A stretch of DNA of 64,000 nucleotides from Clostridium_AT stratigraminis (GTDB lineage Bacteria; Bacillota; Clostridia; Clostridiales; Clostridiaceae): the NCBI RefSeq assembly GCF_045310675.1, contig NZ_JBJHZZ010000008.1:61284-125283 (forward strand), given 5' to 3'. The notes under the pieces are model-generated. The model ran no database searches and was not told where the DNA came from. It saw nothing but the letters and a program-made list of their open reading frames with translations. This document shows, piece by piece, positions 43,452-52,136 of this stretch (position 1 is its first letter; the number at the start of each line of letters is the position of its first letter). Made by a program: the position numbers and the translations under genes.

Positions 43452-45089
43452 TTAGCTGGTTGTAGTTGACTTTCTCCAATCTTCAACATACTCTTCTAAA
43501 ATTTTGTGAAGCACTTCTCCTATTCTGGAGTAGGCCTCGTCATTTAGATTGGCTAGGGATATTCTTATGGACCATTCAGGACCTTGAAAGCCGCCTCCGC
43601 TAAGTAATACAATTGAAGATTCTTCTGCTAAACGATAAAGTATTTCAACGGGTTTATGATTATTATTAAGGTATTTACTAAATTCTTCACCATAATAGAA
43701 TGAGGCCCATTCAAGGAGGTCAAATTCTGTATAGTAAGCAGCATCATAAGGATCTTTTCTTAGATCAAGTCCTAGTCCTTTGAAAAGCAGCTCTTGCCGC
43801 CTCCTGCAAATTTCCTTTGTAAGTTTTTTATAAAGGTTTTCTTTATCTAATAGTGCAAAGGCAGAGAAAAAGCACATTTGAACTTGCTGAGGAGTAGATA
43901 ATCCTGCTGTATGATTAAGGGCTACCTGCCTGCTGTCTGCAACAATCCTATCAATAAATGGGATGTTTTCCGGATTTGTAGATATTCCACTGTAGCGCTT
44001 CTTTAGTTTTTCAGTCATATCTTCAGGTAGCTCCCTAATAAGCTTATCAAATATATTATTTTCATGAATAACAATTGTTCCAAGGCGCCAGCCTGTCACT
44101 CCAAAGTATTTTGAATAGGAATAAACACCTATAGTGTTATAGGGCAAGTCAGCCATGAGAGAACGATAATTATCTACAAAGGTGCTGTATACATCGTCAG
44201 AAATAACCATTAAATTAGGGTTATGATTATTTACAATATCTATAAGGTATTTAGCTGAATCAGGCTTGATGGCTACAGAAGGGGGGTTACTTGGATTAAC
44301 TGCAAACAGCGCCTTTATACTTTTATCTTTTAATTTATCCAGCTCTGAGTTAGGATATTGCCAAGTATGAGTACCATCTGCAGTAAGCTCAGATGCCTTT
44401 ATAAAAATAACTTCAAAGTTATATCGCGGAAGCAGAGGAATTTCCAGATAAGGAGTAAAAATAGGAACCATAAGTGCTATTTTATCCCCCTTTTGAATGA
44501 GTTCATTGGCTATCATGGTGTCAAATATATAGCACATTGCTGCGGTTGCTCCTTCAACTGCAAATATATGAAAATCATCCTCAGCTAAGCTATTATAACG
44601 CAGCTCTTGAACAAGATATTTATGAACCACTTTTTCTATATGTATAAGCATTCTATCGGGTACGGGGTAATTATCTCCTATAATTCCATCACATAATTCA
44701 TGAACCCAATTATCTGCATTAAAGCCTAAGGTATTAATCCCATAGTCTATTATGAACTTTAAAAGCTTGTTTCCCGGAAGATCTGAATGCTCTTCTATAT
44801 AATTAAAAAACCTGTCGCTTATCCCTTGTTTTTTTGGCATCCCAGCTAAATCACCATTTTGCCATATTCTTTTTGTTTCTTCTACAGCAAATAAGCCAAA
44901 GGTAAAAAAAGCTTCTCTAGGTGTTGAAGCTGTCCAATTAGGGTTTCCACGGCCTGCATCAAGCAGTGCATGAGCACTTTTTTCCTTTTGACCTTCCGCA
45001 AGACTAATTAGCTTGTTTTTAAATTCAAAGGGACTTATTTTTCCATATATTTTTTCAATTACTTTTCTTTGAACATTGTTTACATCCAT
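43452..45089 (-). CDS. asdA: Bifunctional aspartate aminotransferase / aspartate 4-decarboxylase
   Basis: Converts aspartate to alanine and CO2 using PLP. 545 residues, the expected length, about 130 more than ordinary fold-I aminotransferases. ATG after AAGGATG. The N-terminal LLDAGRGNPNWTASTPREAFFTFG block is diagnostic. The PLP lysine lies in GVYSYSKYFGVTGWRLG, and FAVNPSNPPSVAI with VISDDVYSTF precede it. The C-terminal GPEWSIRISLANL supplies the substrate Arg. Aspartate decarboxylation with aspartate-alanine exchange can generate proton motive force, but no exchanger is encoded here. Confidence 0.93.
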   Translation of the reverse strand: MDVNNVQRKVIEKIYGKISPFEFKNKLISLAEGQKEKSAHALLDAGRGNPNWTASTPREAFFTFGLFAVEETKRIWQNGDLAGMPKKQGISDRFFNYIEEHSDLPGNKLLKFIIDYGINTLGFNADNWVHELCDGIIGDNYPVPDRMLIHIEKVVHKYLVQELRYNSLAEDDFHIFAVEGATAAMCYIFDTMIANELIQKGDKIALMVPIFTPYLEIPLLPRYNFEVIFIKASELTADGTHTWQYPNSELDKLKDKSIKALFAVNPSNPPSVAIKPDSAKYLIDIVNNHNPNLMVISDDVYSTFVDNYRSLMADLPYNTIGVYSYSKYFGVTGWRLGTIVIHENNIFDKLIRELPEDMTEKLKKRYSGISTNPENIPFIDRIVADSRQVALNHTAGLSTPQQVQMCFFSAFALLDKENLYKKLTKEICRRRQELLFKGLGLDLRKDPYDAAYYTEFDLLEWASFYYGEEFSKYLNNNHKPVEILYRLAEESSIVLLSGGGFQGPEWSIRISLANLNDEAYSRIGEVLHKILEEYVEDWRKSTTTS

Positions 45090-45267
45090 ATGAGATCACA
45101 TCCTTATTTATATAGATAAAACTAGATTGTGTAAATTTGAAAAGAATATGTAAGCTTTTAAAGAACAAAAAAAACATGGATTAGTACAATATCAGATTTT
45201 GCGGCAATATATTTGAGATTAAAGCTTTCATTTTAATTTAATAGTCATAAAATATTAAAAAAGAAAT

Positions 45268-45291
45268 AAAGGAAGTCAAACGACTTCCTTT
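45268..45291. terminator. Hairpin between asdA and the HesB gene
   Basis: AAAGGAAGTC and GACTTCCTTT with a four-base loop; T-rich on the plus-strand side. Confidence 0.65.
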
Positions 45292-45365
45292 AAAAACTTC
45301 TATATTTCTTAAACTATTTTAAAGCTTTGTCTAAAGATAAAGTGCCAATAGCTCGTAAAAACTTT

Positions 45366-45692
45366 TTAATGACAGCCAGAACAGCCGCTGCATCCGCCCT
45401 CAAATTCAAGTAATGGTCTAAGTGTCATTCCTCTGCCTTCATTTTCTTCAGTTGATAAAATGGTTAGTAAGCCATATTCATCTATGATGGAAGGTTTAAC
45501 ATAAAATGTAATCCCGTTTACTTCTTGAACTATATCATCTTCCTCCTTCACACCTTCAGCAATATTAAAGGAAGGACCACTACAAGCTAAACCTGCGAAT
45601 TCAATTCTTATTTTGTAATCATGTATGTCATTCTCATCTAGAAAAGCTTTAAACTCTTCCGAGGCTTCATTGCTTATTATAATTTTGTCCAT
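45366..45692 (-). CDS. HesB/IscA-like protein, Cys form of the clostridial HesB-like selenoprotein
   Basis: 108 residues; ATG after AAAGGAG. The A-type carrier fold is seen in EFKAFLDENDIHDYKIRIEFAGLACSGPSFNI. The Cys in LACSGPSF sits where some clostridial relatives carry selenocysteine. The C-terminus has the GGCSGCSGCH tail in place of the usual CGCG pair. The Cys-rich tail makes an iron-sulfur or metal carrier role likely. Monocistronic, followed by a short AT-rich stretch. Confidence 0.85.
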   Translation of the reverse strand: MDKIIISNEASEEFKAFLDENDIHDYKIRIEFAGLACSGPSFNIAEGVKEEDDIVQEVNGITFYVKPSIIDEYGLLTILSTEENEGRGMTLRPLLEFEGGCSGCSGCH

Positions 45693-45881
45693 AATGCCTA
45701 ACTCCTTTATTAATAAAGTTTTGAAAATAATTAATATTTGATAATTAATTTCATTTTCTATATATTTATTATGCGATTTATTTTTTAAATTTGCAAGTAT
45801 TATTTATATAATATAGTTCACTGGTTATTAATATAGTGATAAAATTATATTGTTTAAGTATGGAATTTGGGGGGGCATAAA

Positions 45882-47009
45882 ATGATTTATAGAGAATTTG
45901 GAAAAACAGGAATCAAGGTTTCTACCTTAGGTTTTGGAGCAATGAGGCTTCCAATGATAGAGGTTGATGGTAAAAAATCTATTGATGAAGATAAGGCTAT
46001 ACCTGTAATTCATAGAGCTCTTGAGCTTGGCGTGAATTACGTGGACACTGCTCCGTATTACTGCGACGGACTAAGTGAAATAACAGTTGGAAAAGCCTTA
46101 AAGGGCTGCAGGGATAAGGTTTATTTATCAACTAAAAATCCAATTGAAGATGCCTCAGGAGAGCACTTTTTAGAAAGATTAGAAAAATCATTAAGAAAAT
46201 TGGATACTGATTATATAGATTTTTACCATATGTGGGGAATAAGCTTAAAGACATATGAGGAAAAAATAAATATACCTGATGGTCCGCTGCAGGCTGCTCT
46301 AAAAGCGAAGGAACAGGGACTTATAAAACATTTATCCTTTTCCTTTCACGACAAACCAGAAAACATGATAAAGATAATTGATACAGGATATTTCGAGACT
46401 GTTCTATGTCAATATAATCTATTAGATAGGGCAAATGAAAAAGCTATTGAATATGCCCATGAAAAAGGCCTTGGAACTGCAATTATGGGTCCTGTTGGCG
46501 GTGGCAGGCTTGGTGCACCATCAGCAGTAATTCAAGAGATGCTTAAGGGTAAGACAAAGAGCACTGCAGAAATGGCACTAAGATTTGTTTTGGCTAACCA
46601 AAACGTATCTTTAGCCTTATCTGGAATGAGCACTATAGAAATGGTAGAAGAAAATGCAGCAGTAGCTTCTATACCAGGAGTGCTTACTTTAGAAGAATTA
46701 AAAAAGGTAGAAGAAATGCTGGAAGAAAATAAGAGGCTATCAGAGCTATATTGTACGGGATGTAATTACTGCATGCCATGCCCGCAAGGATTAAACATTC
46801 CGCATATTTTTAAGCTGATGAACTACAATAGGGTTTATGGGTTAAAGGACTATGCAAAAGAAGAATACAGCAAATTAAAGGTTCTAGGGAATAAAACAGG
46901 TAAACCAGCTGATGCCTGCGTAGAGTGTGGAGCCTGCGAAGCTAAATGTCCTCAGCACCTTAAGATAATTAATCAGCTAAAAGAAACAAGTGCAGCACTT
47001 GATTGTTAA
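45882..47009 (+). CDS. Aldo/keto reductase with C-terminal 4Fe-4S ferredoxin domain
   Basis: 375 residues from ATG 45882 after GGGGGGG. The N-terminal AKR barrel shows FGKTGIKVSTLGFGAMRLP, NYVDTAPYYCDGLSEITVGKAL with the catalytic Tyr, and the Lys in STKNP. The C-terminal portion has two Cys clusters, CTGCNYCMPCPQGLNI and CVECGACEAKCPQHLKI, enough for two 4Fe-4S centres. Such fusions probably pass electrons from ferredoxin-like donors to carbonyl compounds. Substrate unknown. Confidence 0.92.
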   Translation: MIYREFGKTGIKVSTLGFGAMRLPMIEVDGKKSIDEDKAIPVIHRALELGVNYVDTAPYYCDGLSEITVGKALKGCRDKVYLSTKNPIEDASGEHFLERLEKSLRKLDTDYIDFYHMWGISLKTYEEKINIPDGPLQAALKAKEQGLIKHLSFSFHDKPENMIKIIDTGYFETVLCQYNLLDRANEKAIEYAHEKGLGTAIMGPVGGGRLGAPSAVIQEMLKGKTKSTAEMALRFVLANQNVSLALSGMSTIEMVEENAAVASIPGVLTLEELKKVEEMLEENKRLSELYCTGCNYCMPCPQGLNIPHIFKLMNYNRVYGLKDYAKEEYSKLKVLGNKTGKPADACVECGACEAKCPQHLKIINQLKETSAALDC

Positions 47010-47038
47010 TATTAAGCCTAGTTAAATAATAATATGTT

Positions 47039-47071
47039 TAAGGGAGCAAGTTTACTAGAGCTGCTCCCTTA
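47039..47071 (+). terminator. Terminator of the aldo/keto reductase gene
   Basis: TAAGGGAGCA and TGCTCCCTTA stem. It covers the start of the longer frame of the next gene, supporting a downstream start there. Confidence 0.7.
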
Positions 47072-47105
47072 TATTAATGCAGTAAATGATAGGTGGAGTA
47101 GTAAT

Positions 47106-47753
47106 ATGGGAAATAATATAAAAATATTAAGGCCTAAGTTTTCAAATAATTTATTATTAATGGATATATCACAGCAAGATATGGCAAAGGACAGTTCATT
47201 TTCAGAAGGAATTGTTAAAGATTGTTACATTGAAAATTGTAAAGCTGAAGGCGTTTCTTTTAAAGAAATATCATTTAAAAATGTTATATTCGCGGAGGTA
47301 TCCCTTCAAAATGCAGAGCTAATAGACCTTAGATTCGAAAACTGCGATTTATCAAATGTTGATTTTAGAGAGTCTACAATACATAGGGTTGAATTTATAA
47401 ATTGTAAGCTTGTTGGTATTAATTTAAGCGATGCTACACTAAGGAATGTGATTTTTGAAGAGTGTAATGGACAGTATGCATTTTTAAAATTCTCAGATTG
47501 TAAGCAAGTTCTATTTATTAATTGTAAGTTGAGGTTTTCTGATTTTCAGGAAAGCAAGCTTTCTAAAGTTGAATTTAGAAATACGGATTTAATTCAATGT
47601 CAATTATCTGGGACTAAACTTAGTGGCATAGATTTATGTACTTGTGAGATTGATGGCTTATCAGCAAGAATTGAGGATGTATACGGAGTTATTGTAACAC
47701 CTGCCCAGGCTATTACTCTATCTACATTAATGGGTATAGTAATTAAAGTTTAG
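47106..47753 (+). CDS. Pentapeptide-repeat protein
   Basis: 215 residues from ATG 47106, nine bases after AGGTGG; the earlier ATG 47034 lies in the terminator stem. Pentapeptide A(D/N)LxX-type repeats run from about residue 45 to 190, e.g. VSFKEISFKNVIFAEVSLQN, NCDLSNVDFRES, CKLVGINLSDATLRNVIFEEC, SDFQESKLSKVEF. This folds as a right-handed square beta-helix. Some relatives mimic DNA and protect gyrase (Qnr, MfpA); the repeats here are irregular, so no such role is assigned. Confidence 0.88.
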   Translation: MGNNIKILRPKFSNNLLLMDISQQDMAKDSSFSEGIVKDCYIENCKAEGVSFKEISFKNVIFAEVSLQNAELIDLRFENCDLSNVDFRESTIHRVEFINCKLVGINLSDATLRNVIFEECNGQYAFLKFSDCKQVLFINCKLRFSDFQESKLSKVEFRNTDLIQCQLSGTKLSGIDLCTCEIDGLSARIEDVYGVIVTPAQAITLSTLMGIVIKV

Positions 47754-47847
47754 AATAATATATAAGGAAATTACATGATAAGTAAAATATTTACATAATG
47801 TAGATTGTATGATATATTCAAAGGAAATAAGAATTGGTGGTGAAAAT

Positions 47848-49131
47848 ATGTCTCATATTGTAGGAAAAGAGGCTTACAAAAGTCTAGAGGAAAGAATAAA
47901 CAGATTTCCTCAGGGAGCACCCCCTTCTGAAACCTTATATAAAATACTAGGGTTATTATTTTCAGAAAAAGAGGCATCCCTTGTAGCTCAGCTTCCAATA
48001 AAACCGTTTACCGTAAAGACTGCAAGCAGAGTATGGAAAATGGATGAAGCTTCCACAGAAAGAATACTTCAGGAGCTTTCAAGCAGAGCCATACTTTTAG
48101 ATATGGAACATAATGGAGTGTCAGAGTACGTGCTTCCTCCTCCAATGGCAGGTTTTTTTGAGTTTTCCATGATGAGAACAAGGCATGATATAGATCAAAA
48201 GCTCTTAGGTGAGCTATATTATCAATATTTAAATGTTGAAGAAGACTTTGTAAAGCAGCTTTTTCTCGGAACTGAAACGAGGCTTGGAAGAGTTTTTGTA
48301 CAGGAAGAAGTACTTTCAAATGAAAATAAAGTGGAAATTCTAGACTTTGAAAGAGCAAGTCATATAATTAAGGAGGCCTCTCATATTGGAATAAGTACTT
48401 GCTACTGTCGGCATAAGATGTATCATGTAGGAAAGGCCTGTGATGCACCTTTAGATATATGCATGACCTTTAATGGAACGGCCTCATCACTTATAAAGCA
48501 TAGTTATGCTAGAAAGGTTGATGCATCTGAGGGCTTGGAGCTTTTACATAAGGCTTATGAACATAATTTAGTACAATGCGGTGAAAATGTAAGAGAAGAT
48601 GTGAGTTTTATATGCAACTGCTGTGGCTGCTGCTGTGAGGCAATGCTTGCTGCTAAAAAATTTGGTATGCTGCATCCTGTTCAAACTACCGCATATATTC
48701 CTAAGGTAAACACAGAAAACTGTATTAATTGTGGAAGCTGTGTTAAGGCTTGCCCTATTAATGCAATTGAAACCAAGGAAATAGAAAATGGACTTGGAGG
48801 AATGAAAAAGGTTGTAAAGATAAACGAGGATATATGTCTTGGCTGCGGAGTATGTGTAAGATCCTGCCATAAAAATAGTCTTTTTCTAGAAAGAAGACAG
48901 GAAAAAATTATAACTCCAGTAAATTCAGTACATAGACTAGTACTTATGGCTATAGAAAATGGAACTCTGCAAAATTTAATCTTTGATAATCAAGCCTTTG
49001 GAAGTCATCGTGCTATGGCAGCTGTACTCTCTACTATATTAAAGCTGCCACCAATAAAACAGGCTATGGCTAGTAAGCAGATGAAATCTGTTTATTTAGA
49101 TAAGCTCATAAGCAAGGTAATGGCAGAATAA
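47848..49131 (+). CDS. Dicluster 4Fe-4S protein with N-terminal winged-helix-like region
   Basis: 427 residues from ATG 47848 after GGTGGTG. The N-terminal part (LSEKEASLVAQLPIKPFTVKTASRVW-type helices, residues about 40-110) resembles a winged helix. The middle has Cys clusters CYCRHKMYHVGKACDAPLDIC and CNCCGCCCEAM, and the C-terminal third has two ferredoxin motifs, CINCGSCVKACP and CLGCGVCVRSCH. Several iron-sulfur centres and an electron-transfer or sensing role are likely. It is related to the 4Fe-4S dicluster proteins that are common in anaerobes without assigned function. Confidence 0.82.
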   Translation: MSHIVGKEAYKSLEERINRFPQGAPPSETLYKILGLLFSEKEASLVAQLPIKPFTVKTASRVWKMDEASTERILQELSSRAILLDMEHNGVSEYVLPPPMAGFFEFSMMRTRHDIDQKLLGELYYQYLNVEEDFVKQLFLGTETRLGRVFVQEEVLSNENKVEILDFERASHIIKEASHIGISTCYCRHKMYHVGKACDAPLDICMTFNGTASSLIKHSYARKVDASEGLELLHKAYEHNLVQCGENVREDVSFICNCCGCCCEAMLAAKKFGMLHPVQTTAYIPKVNTENCINCGSCVKACPINAIETKEIENGLGGMKKVVKINEDICLGCGVCVRSCHKNSLFLERRQEKIITPVNSVHRLVLMAIENGTLQNLIFDNQAFGSHRAMAAVLSTILKLPPIKQAMASKQMKSVYLDKLISKVMAE

Positions 49132-49187
49132 ATGTGTTAAGAGACATAGTAAAAGGGTTCTAAACTATGATATACTTGTACTATGTT

Positions 49188-49320
49188 CAATACAGTTAGG
49201 TGTATAAGTATTGATAAAGCTTATGTTCAGATAAAAGTCCTAAATGGACTTTTATGGGTAACCTAGCTGATTGGAAGCTGCGAGTACAGGTTACCTAGTA
49301 CAGAGGAATACTAGGGGGGG
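49188..49320 (+). ncRNA. Structured multi-hairpin leader upstream of the MFS gene
   Basis: Four consecutive stems occur in 130 bases: CAATAC/GTATTG (49188-49213), ATAAAAGTCC/GGACTTTTAT (49231-49255), GGTAACCT/AGGTTACC (49257-49295, with an inner AGCT pair) and CTAGTA/TACTAG (49295-49314), followed by GGGGGG and TTTTT. The dense, well-separated helices look like a riboswitch or attenuator leader, and the GGAAGCTGC and GTACAGG segments are candidate conserved loops. No known class is recognised. It ends a few bases before the transporter start. Confidence 0.5.
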
Positions 49321-49352
49321 TTTTTATAGAAAGGTACATTAATAGATTTAGA

Positions 49353-50522
49353 ATGTTTATGTTTGTGTACTGGGGAATGGTGCTAAGTGTTACAGGTATG
49401 TATACTATGTATGTTACTCAGCTTGGGTTTTCTAAGCAGGAAATAAGTATTATGGCTTCTATATATACCTTAGCTGCACTAATAGGACAGACTTTTATTG
49501 GCTATCTTGTAGATAAATTAAAAAGGACGAAAGCTATAATGCTTATTACAATAAGTATGGGAGTATTAGTAGGTATAGCAATTAATTTGGCCAAGGTAAG
49601 CTGGCACTTTTATACATTGCTGTTTATCTGGGGATTTTTCGTGGTAGGTACAAATTCTATTTCAGAGGCATGGATATTAAATACTCTTAAAATCTATGGT
49701 AAACAAAATAACTTTGGTAAAATAAGGGGCTTCGGGTCAATAGGTTACGGCTTTTCTGCTATTGTTATAGGCTTCTTATTAAGCAAGTTTGGCTGGCATA
49801 TTTATAGCTGGTATATTACACTCATAGTAATCCTAACCCTGATCTTAATACTTATGCTTAAAGACTTTAATCCCAATATTGATAAAGAAAAGGTTTTAAA
49901 TGTTGAAGCAGTAACCTTTAAGGAAGCTTTAAGTGAGGTTTTTAAAATAAAGCCCATCCTTATTATGATTATTATAATGTTTATGTACACCTTTGTTATG
50001 AGGGGTATATACAGTTATCTAGGGATTCTTCTTTCTGACTATGGCGGGGGTCCATTGAGCTTGGGCCTTTCTTATTTCTTTGATGCATCACCAGAGATAA
50101 TTACCTTTTTCTTAACTGTCAGTCTGCTTAAGAAATATCATGGAAAAACATTAATCTTTGCTGCCTTTTTACTTCAAATTGTAAGGCTAACCGTAATTTT
50201 AATATTTAATAATGCCTTTGCTGTAATTATTATGGGTATATTTTCAGGCTTTGCCTATGGCCTTTCTGCAGCATCCTATAAAACCTATATTTATGAGCTT
50301 GCACCAGCTAAATATAAGGCCAGCTGTATGAGTATAGCAGAATCTATAATTGGGCTTTCTGGAGTAGTTGGCGTACCTATCTTTGGCGTAATTATTTCAA
50401 AGTTTAATGCCAATACTGCCATATTATTTGGGCTGATTATTGATATAATTGTTGCAATTATTATGTTAAAGGATATAATAACTTCTAAGAAAGCTTTTAA
50501 TAAACAAAGTCGGATGGTGTAA
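49353..50522 (+). CDS. MFS transporter
   Basis: 389 residues, twelve helices, major facilitator fold with QTFIGYLVDKLKRTKAIMLI as the loop 2-3 motif and a repeat in the second half. No ribosome site lies directly before ATG 49353; the AGGGGGGG at 49313-49320 is 33 bases away and would suit a non-standard start near ATA 49326, which is in frame (about nine extra residues). The start is therefore uncertain. The structured leader upstream suggests regulation by attenuation. Substrate unknown. Confidence 0.85.
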   Translation: MFMFVYWGMVLSVTGMYTMYVTQLGFSKQEISIMASIYTLAALIGQTFIGYLVDKLKRTKAIMLITISMGVLVGIAINLAKVSWHFYTLLFIWGFFVVGTNSISEAWILNTLKIYGKQNNFGKIRGFGSIGYGFSAIVIGFLLSKFGWHIYSWYITLIVILTLILILMLKDFNPNIDKEKVLNVEAVTFKEALSEVFKIKPILIMIIIMFMYTFVMRGIYSYLGILLSDYGGGPLSLGLSYFFDASPEIITFFLTVSLLKKYHGKTLIFAAFLLQIVRLTVILIFNNAFAVIIMGIFSGFAYGLSAASYKTYIYELAPAKYKASCMSIAESIIGLSGVVGVPIFGVIISKFNANTAILFGLIIDIIVAIIMLKDIITSKKAFNKQSRMV

Positions 50523-50525
50523 TAA

Positions 50526-51176
50526 ATGATAAAAAATGATTACTTAACTACAAAATTGAAGGAACTTTCTGAGCTAATAACAAAGGTTTTAAAATCTAAT
50601 GATAATAAGCAGCTAGAGGAAAGCAGGGAAATGGTAAATGAAGCCTTTAAAAGGCTTTTAGGCTTAAATTCCGGGCTTTCAGAAAGCCTTTCCTATAAGG
50701 ATTTAATGAAACTTGTAGGTGCTTATGAATCTTCTGAGGCCTTAAAGTTTGTAATTCTGGCTCAGCTTTTAAAGCTTGATGGGGACATGTACAAAGCTGA
50801 AGGTGAGGAAATAAAAAGCTTTAATATATATCTAAAAAGCCTTAATATTTATATTAAAGCAGTTCTGCTAGATAGCGACTTAATAGAGCAGGGCGAGAAA
50901 ATAATAGATGAAATTGTAAATGAAGTAGAAGAATATGAGCTGCCGAAGGAAAGCAGCCTGCTTTTGTTTAACTACTATGAGCTTGTAAATAAATATGATA
51001 AGGCAGAGGATATACTCTTTGACCTTCTAGAGGACACTGACAACGAAGAATATATAGTAGCAGAGGGAGTTAACTTCTATGAAAGGCTTTTAGAAAGATC
51101 AGAAGAAGCTTTAGAAAATGGAAACTTACCTTTAGAGGAAGTTAAAGAAGGCATTGCAAGGCTAAGGACTGAATGA
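50526..51176 (+). CDS. DUF6483-like helical protein
   Basis: 216 residues starting three bases after the MFS stop, so operon-linked. Almost entirely helical, with repeats such as YLTTKLKELSELITKVLK, KFVILAQLLKLDGDMYKAE and a YNKYDKAEDILFDLLEDTDN-type TPR-like end (YYELVNKYDKAEDILFDLLE). Consistent with the DUF6483 family of Firmicutes; function unknown. Cytoplasmic. Confidence 0.75.
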   Translation: MIKNDYLTTKLKELSELITKVLKSNDNKQLEESREMVNEAFKRLLGLNSGLSESLSYKDLMKLVGAYESSEALKFVILAQLLKLDGDMYKAEGEEIKSFNIYLKSLNIYIKAVLLDSDLIEQGEKIIDEIVNEVEEYELPKESSLLLFNYYELVNKYDKAEDILFDLLEDTDNEEYIVAEGVNFYERLLERSEEALENGNLPLEEVKEGIARLRTE

Positions 51177-51277
51177 TTAATAATAATTTAGCTTTAATAT
51201 AAAAGTTTAAGAAGTGGAATATCTTATAAAGAGATTATACGAGGAATACAATAGGGTTAAAATAAGGCAGGTACATT

Positions 51278-52015
51278 ATGGATAAAAGCGTAAAAATTTT
51301 AGGAATAGATTTTTCTAATAGGAGCTTAAAAGAAACTGTTGAGCTTATTGATAAAAAGCTTAGTGAAAATATAGGTAAAACCTATCATATAATAACGGCT
51401 AATCCTGAAATTGCACTTGATATAGAAAAAGATGCAGAGCTTAAAAAGATATCACTTGATGCTGATTTAATAACTGCTGATGGTATAGGAATAATTTTAG
51501 CTTCGAAATTAAAAAGGGAGCCCCTACCTGAAAGGGTGACAGGCTATGAATTGCTTTTGGAGCTTTTAAAACTTGGAAATGAAAAGGGCTTATCTTTTTA
51601 TTTCTTAGGTTCCTCTGAGGAAGTAAATAAGGAAGCTTCAGAAAAAATTATGAAAAACTATCCTAATATTAAGCTTTTAGGAAGACATAATGGATATTTT
51701 AAGGGTGAGGAAGAATTAAAGATAATAGAGGAAATAGAGGCTTTAAGGCCTGACTTTCTCATAGTAGCTCTTGGAGCTCCCTTTGCTGATAAGTGGATTT
51801 ATAAATATAAAGGTAGACTTACCTCAAAAATTACACTTGGAGTTGGAGGAAGCCTTGATGTAATTTCAGGAAAGGTTAAACGTGCACCGGATATTTGGCA
51901 GAAGCTCAACTTGGAATGGCTTTATCGCCTAATATCCAATCCTTCAAGATGGAAAAGACAGTTGAAGCTGCCTGTTTTTGCAGTTAAGGCAATTTCAGAG
52001 GCTATTAGAAAATAA
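51278..52015 (+). CDS. WecG/TagA/CpsF-family glycosyltransferase
   Basis: 245 residues. The family pattern is full: TANPEIALDIEKDAELKKI, LDADLITADGIGIILASKL, YELLLELLKLGNEKGLSFYFLG, and the C-terminal FLIVALGAPFADKWIYKYKGR with GVGGSLDVISGKVKRAP. TagA transfers N-acetylmannosamine onto undecaprenyl-PP-GlcNAc in wall teichoic acid linkage-unit synthesis; relatives act in polysaccharide assembly. Membrane-associated via the C-terminal basic tail. It is convergent with a sugar-nucleotide cluster. Confidence 0.9.
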   Translation: MDKSVKILGIDFSNRSLKETVELIDKKLSENIGKTYHIITANPEIALDIEKDAELKKISLDADLITADGIGIILASKLKREPLPERVTGYELLLELLKLGNEKGLSFYFLGSSEEVNKEASEKIMKNYPNIKLLGRHNGYFKGEEELKIIEEIEALRPDFLIVALGAPFADKWIYKYKGRLTSKITLGVGGSLDVISGKVKRAPDIWQKLNLEWLYRLISNPSRWKRQLKLPVFAVKAISEAIRK

Positions 52016-52047
52016 AGGGTTTTTAAAATAATTCTAAAAAAATTTAA

Positions 52048-52107
52048 CGAAAATATATAAAATATGATACAGTCATCTGTTCATGAAAGATATTTTATAT
52101 ATTTTCG
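52048..52107. terminator. Long bidirectional terminator
   Basis: CGAAAATATATAAAATAT pairs with ATATTTTATATATTTTCG across a 24-base loop, with T6 after it on the plus strand. Confidence 0.85.
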
Positions 52108-52136
52108 CTTTTTTGATTGCATTTATATATTAAAGA

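Noticed and set aside
45366..45692. In-frame TGA selenocysteine codon in the HesB gene
   Set aside because: The codon at the position is a Cys codon; no in-frame TGA or SECIS is needed.
47034..47105. Longer start of the pentapeptide protein at 47034
   Set aside because: That ATG sits next to the terminator stem of the preceding gene and has no ribosome site; ATG 47106 follows AGGTGG.
49188..49320. T-box or known riboswitch (purine, TPP, fluoride, guanidine, c-di-GMP)
   Set aside because: No T-box motif (AGGGUGGNACCGCG) and none of the known conserved cores were found by eye.
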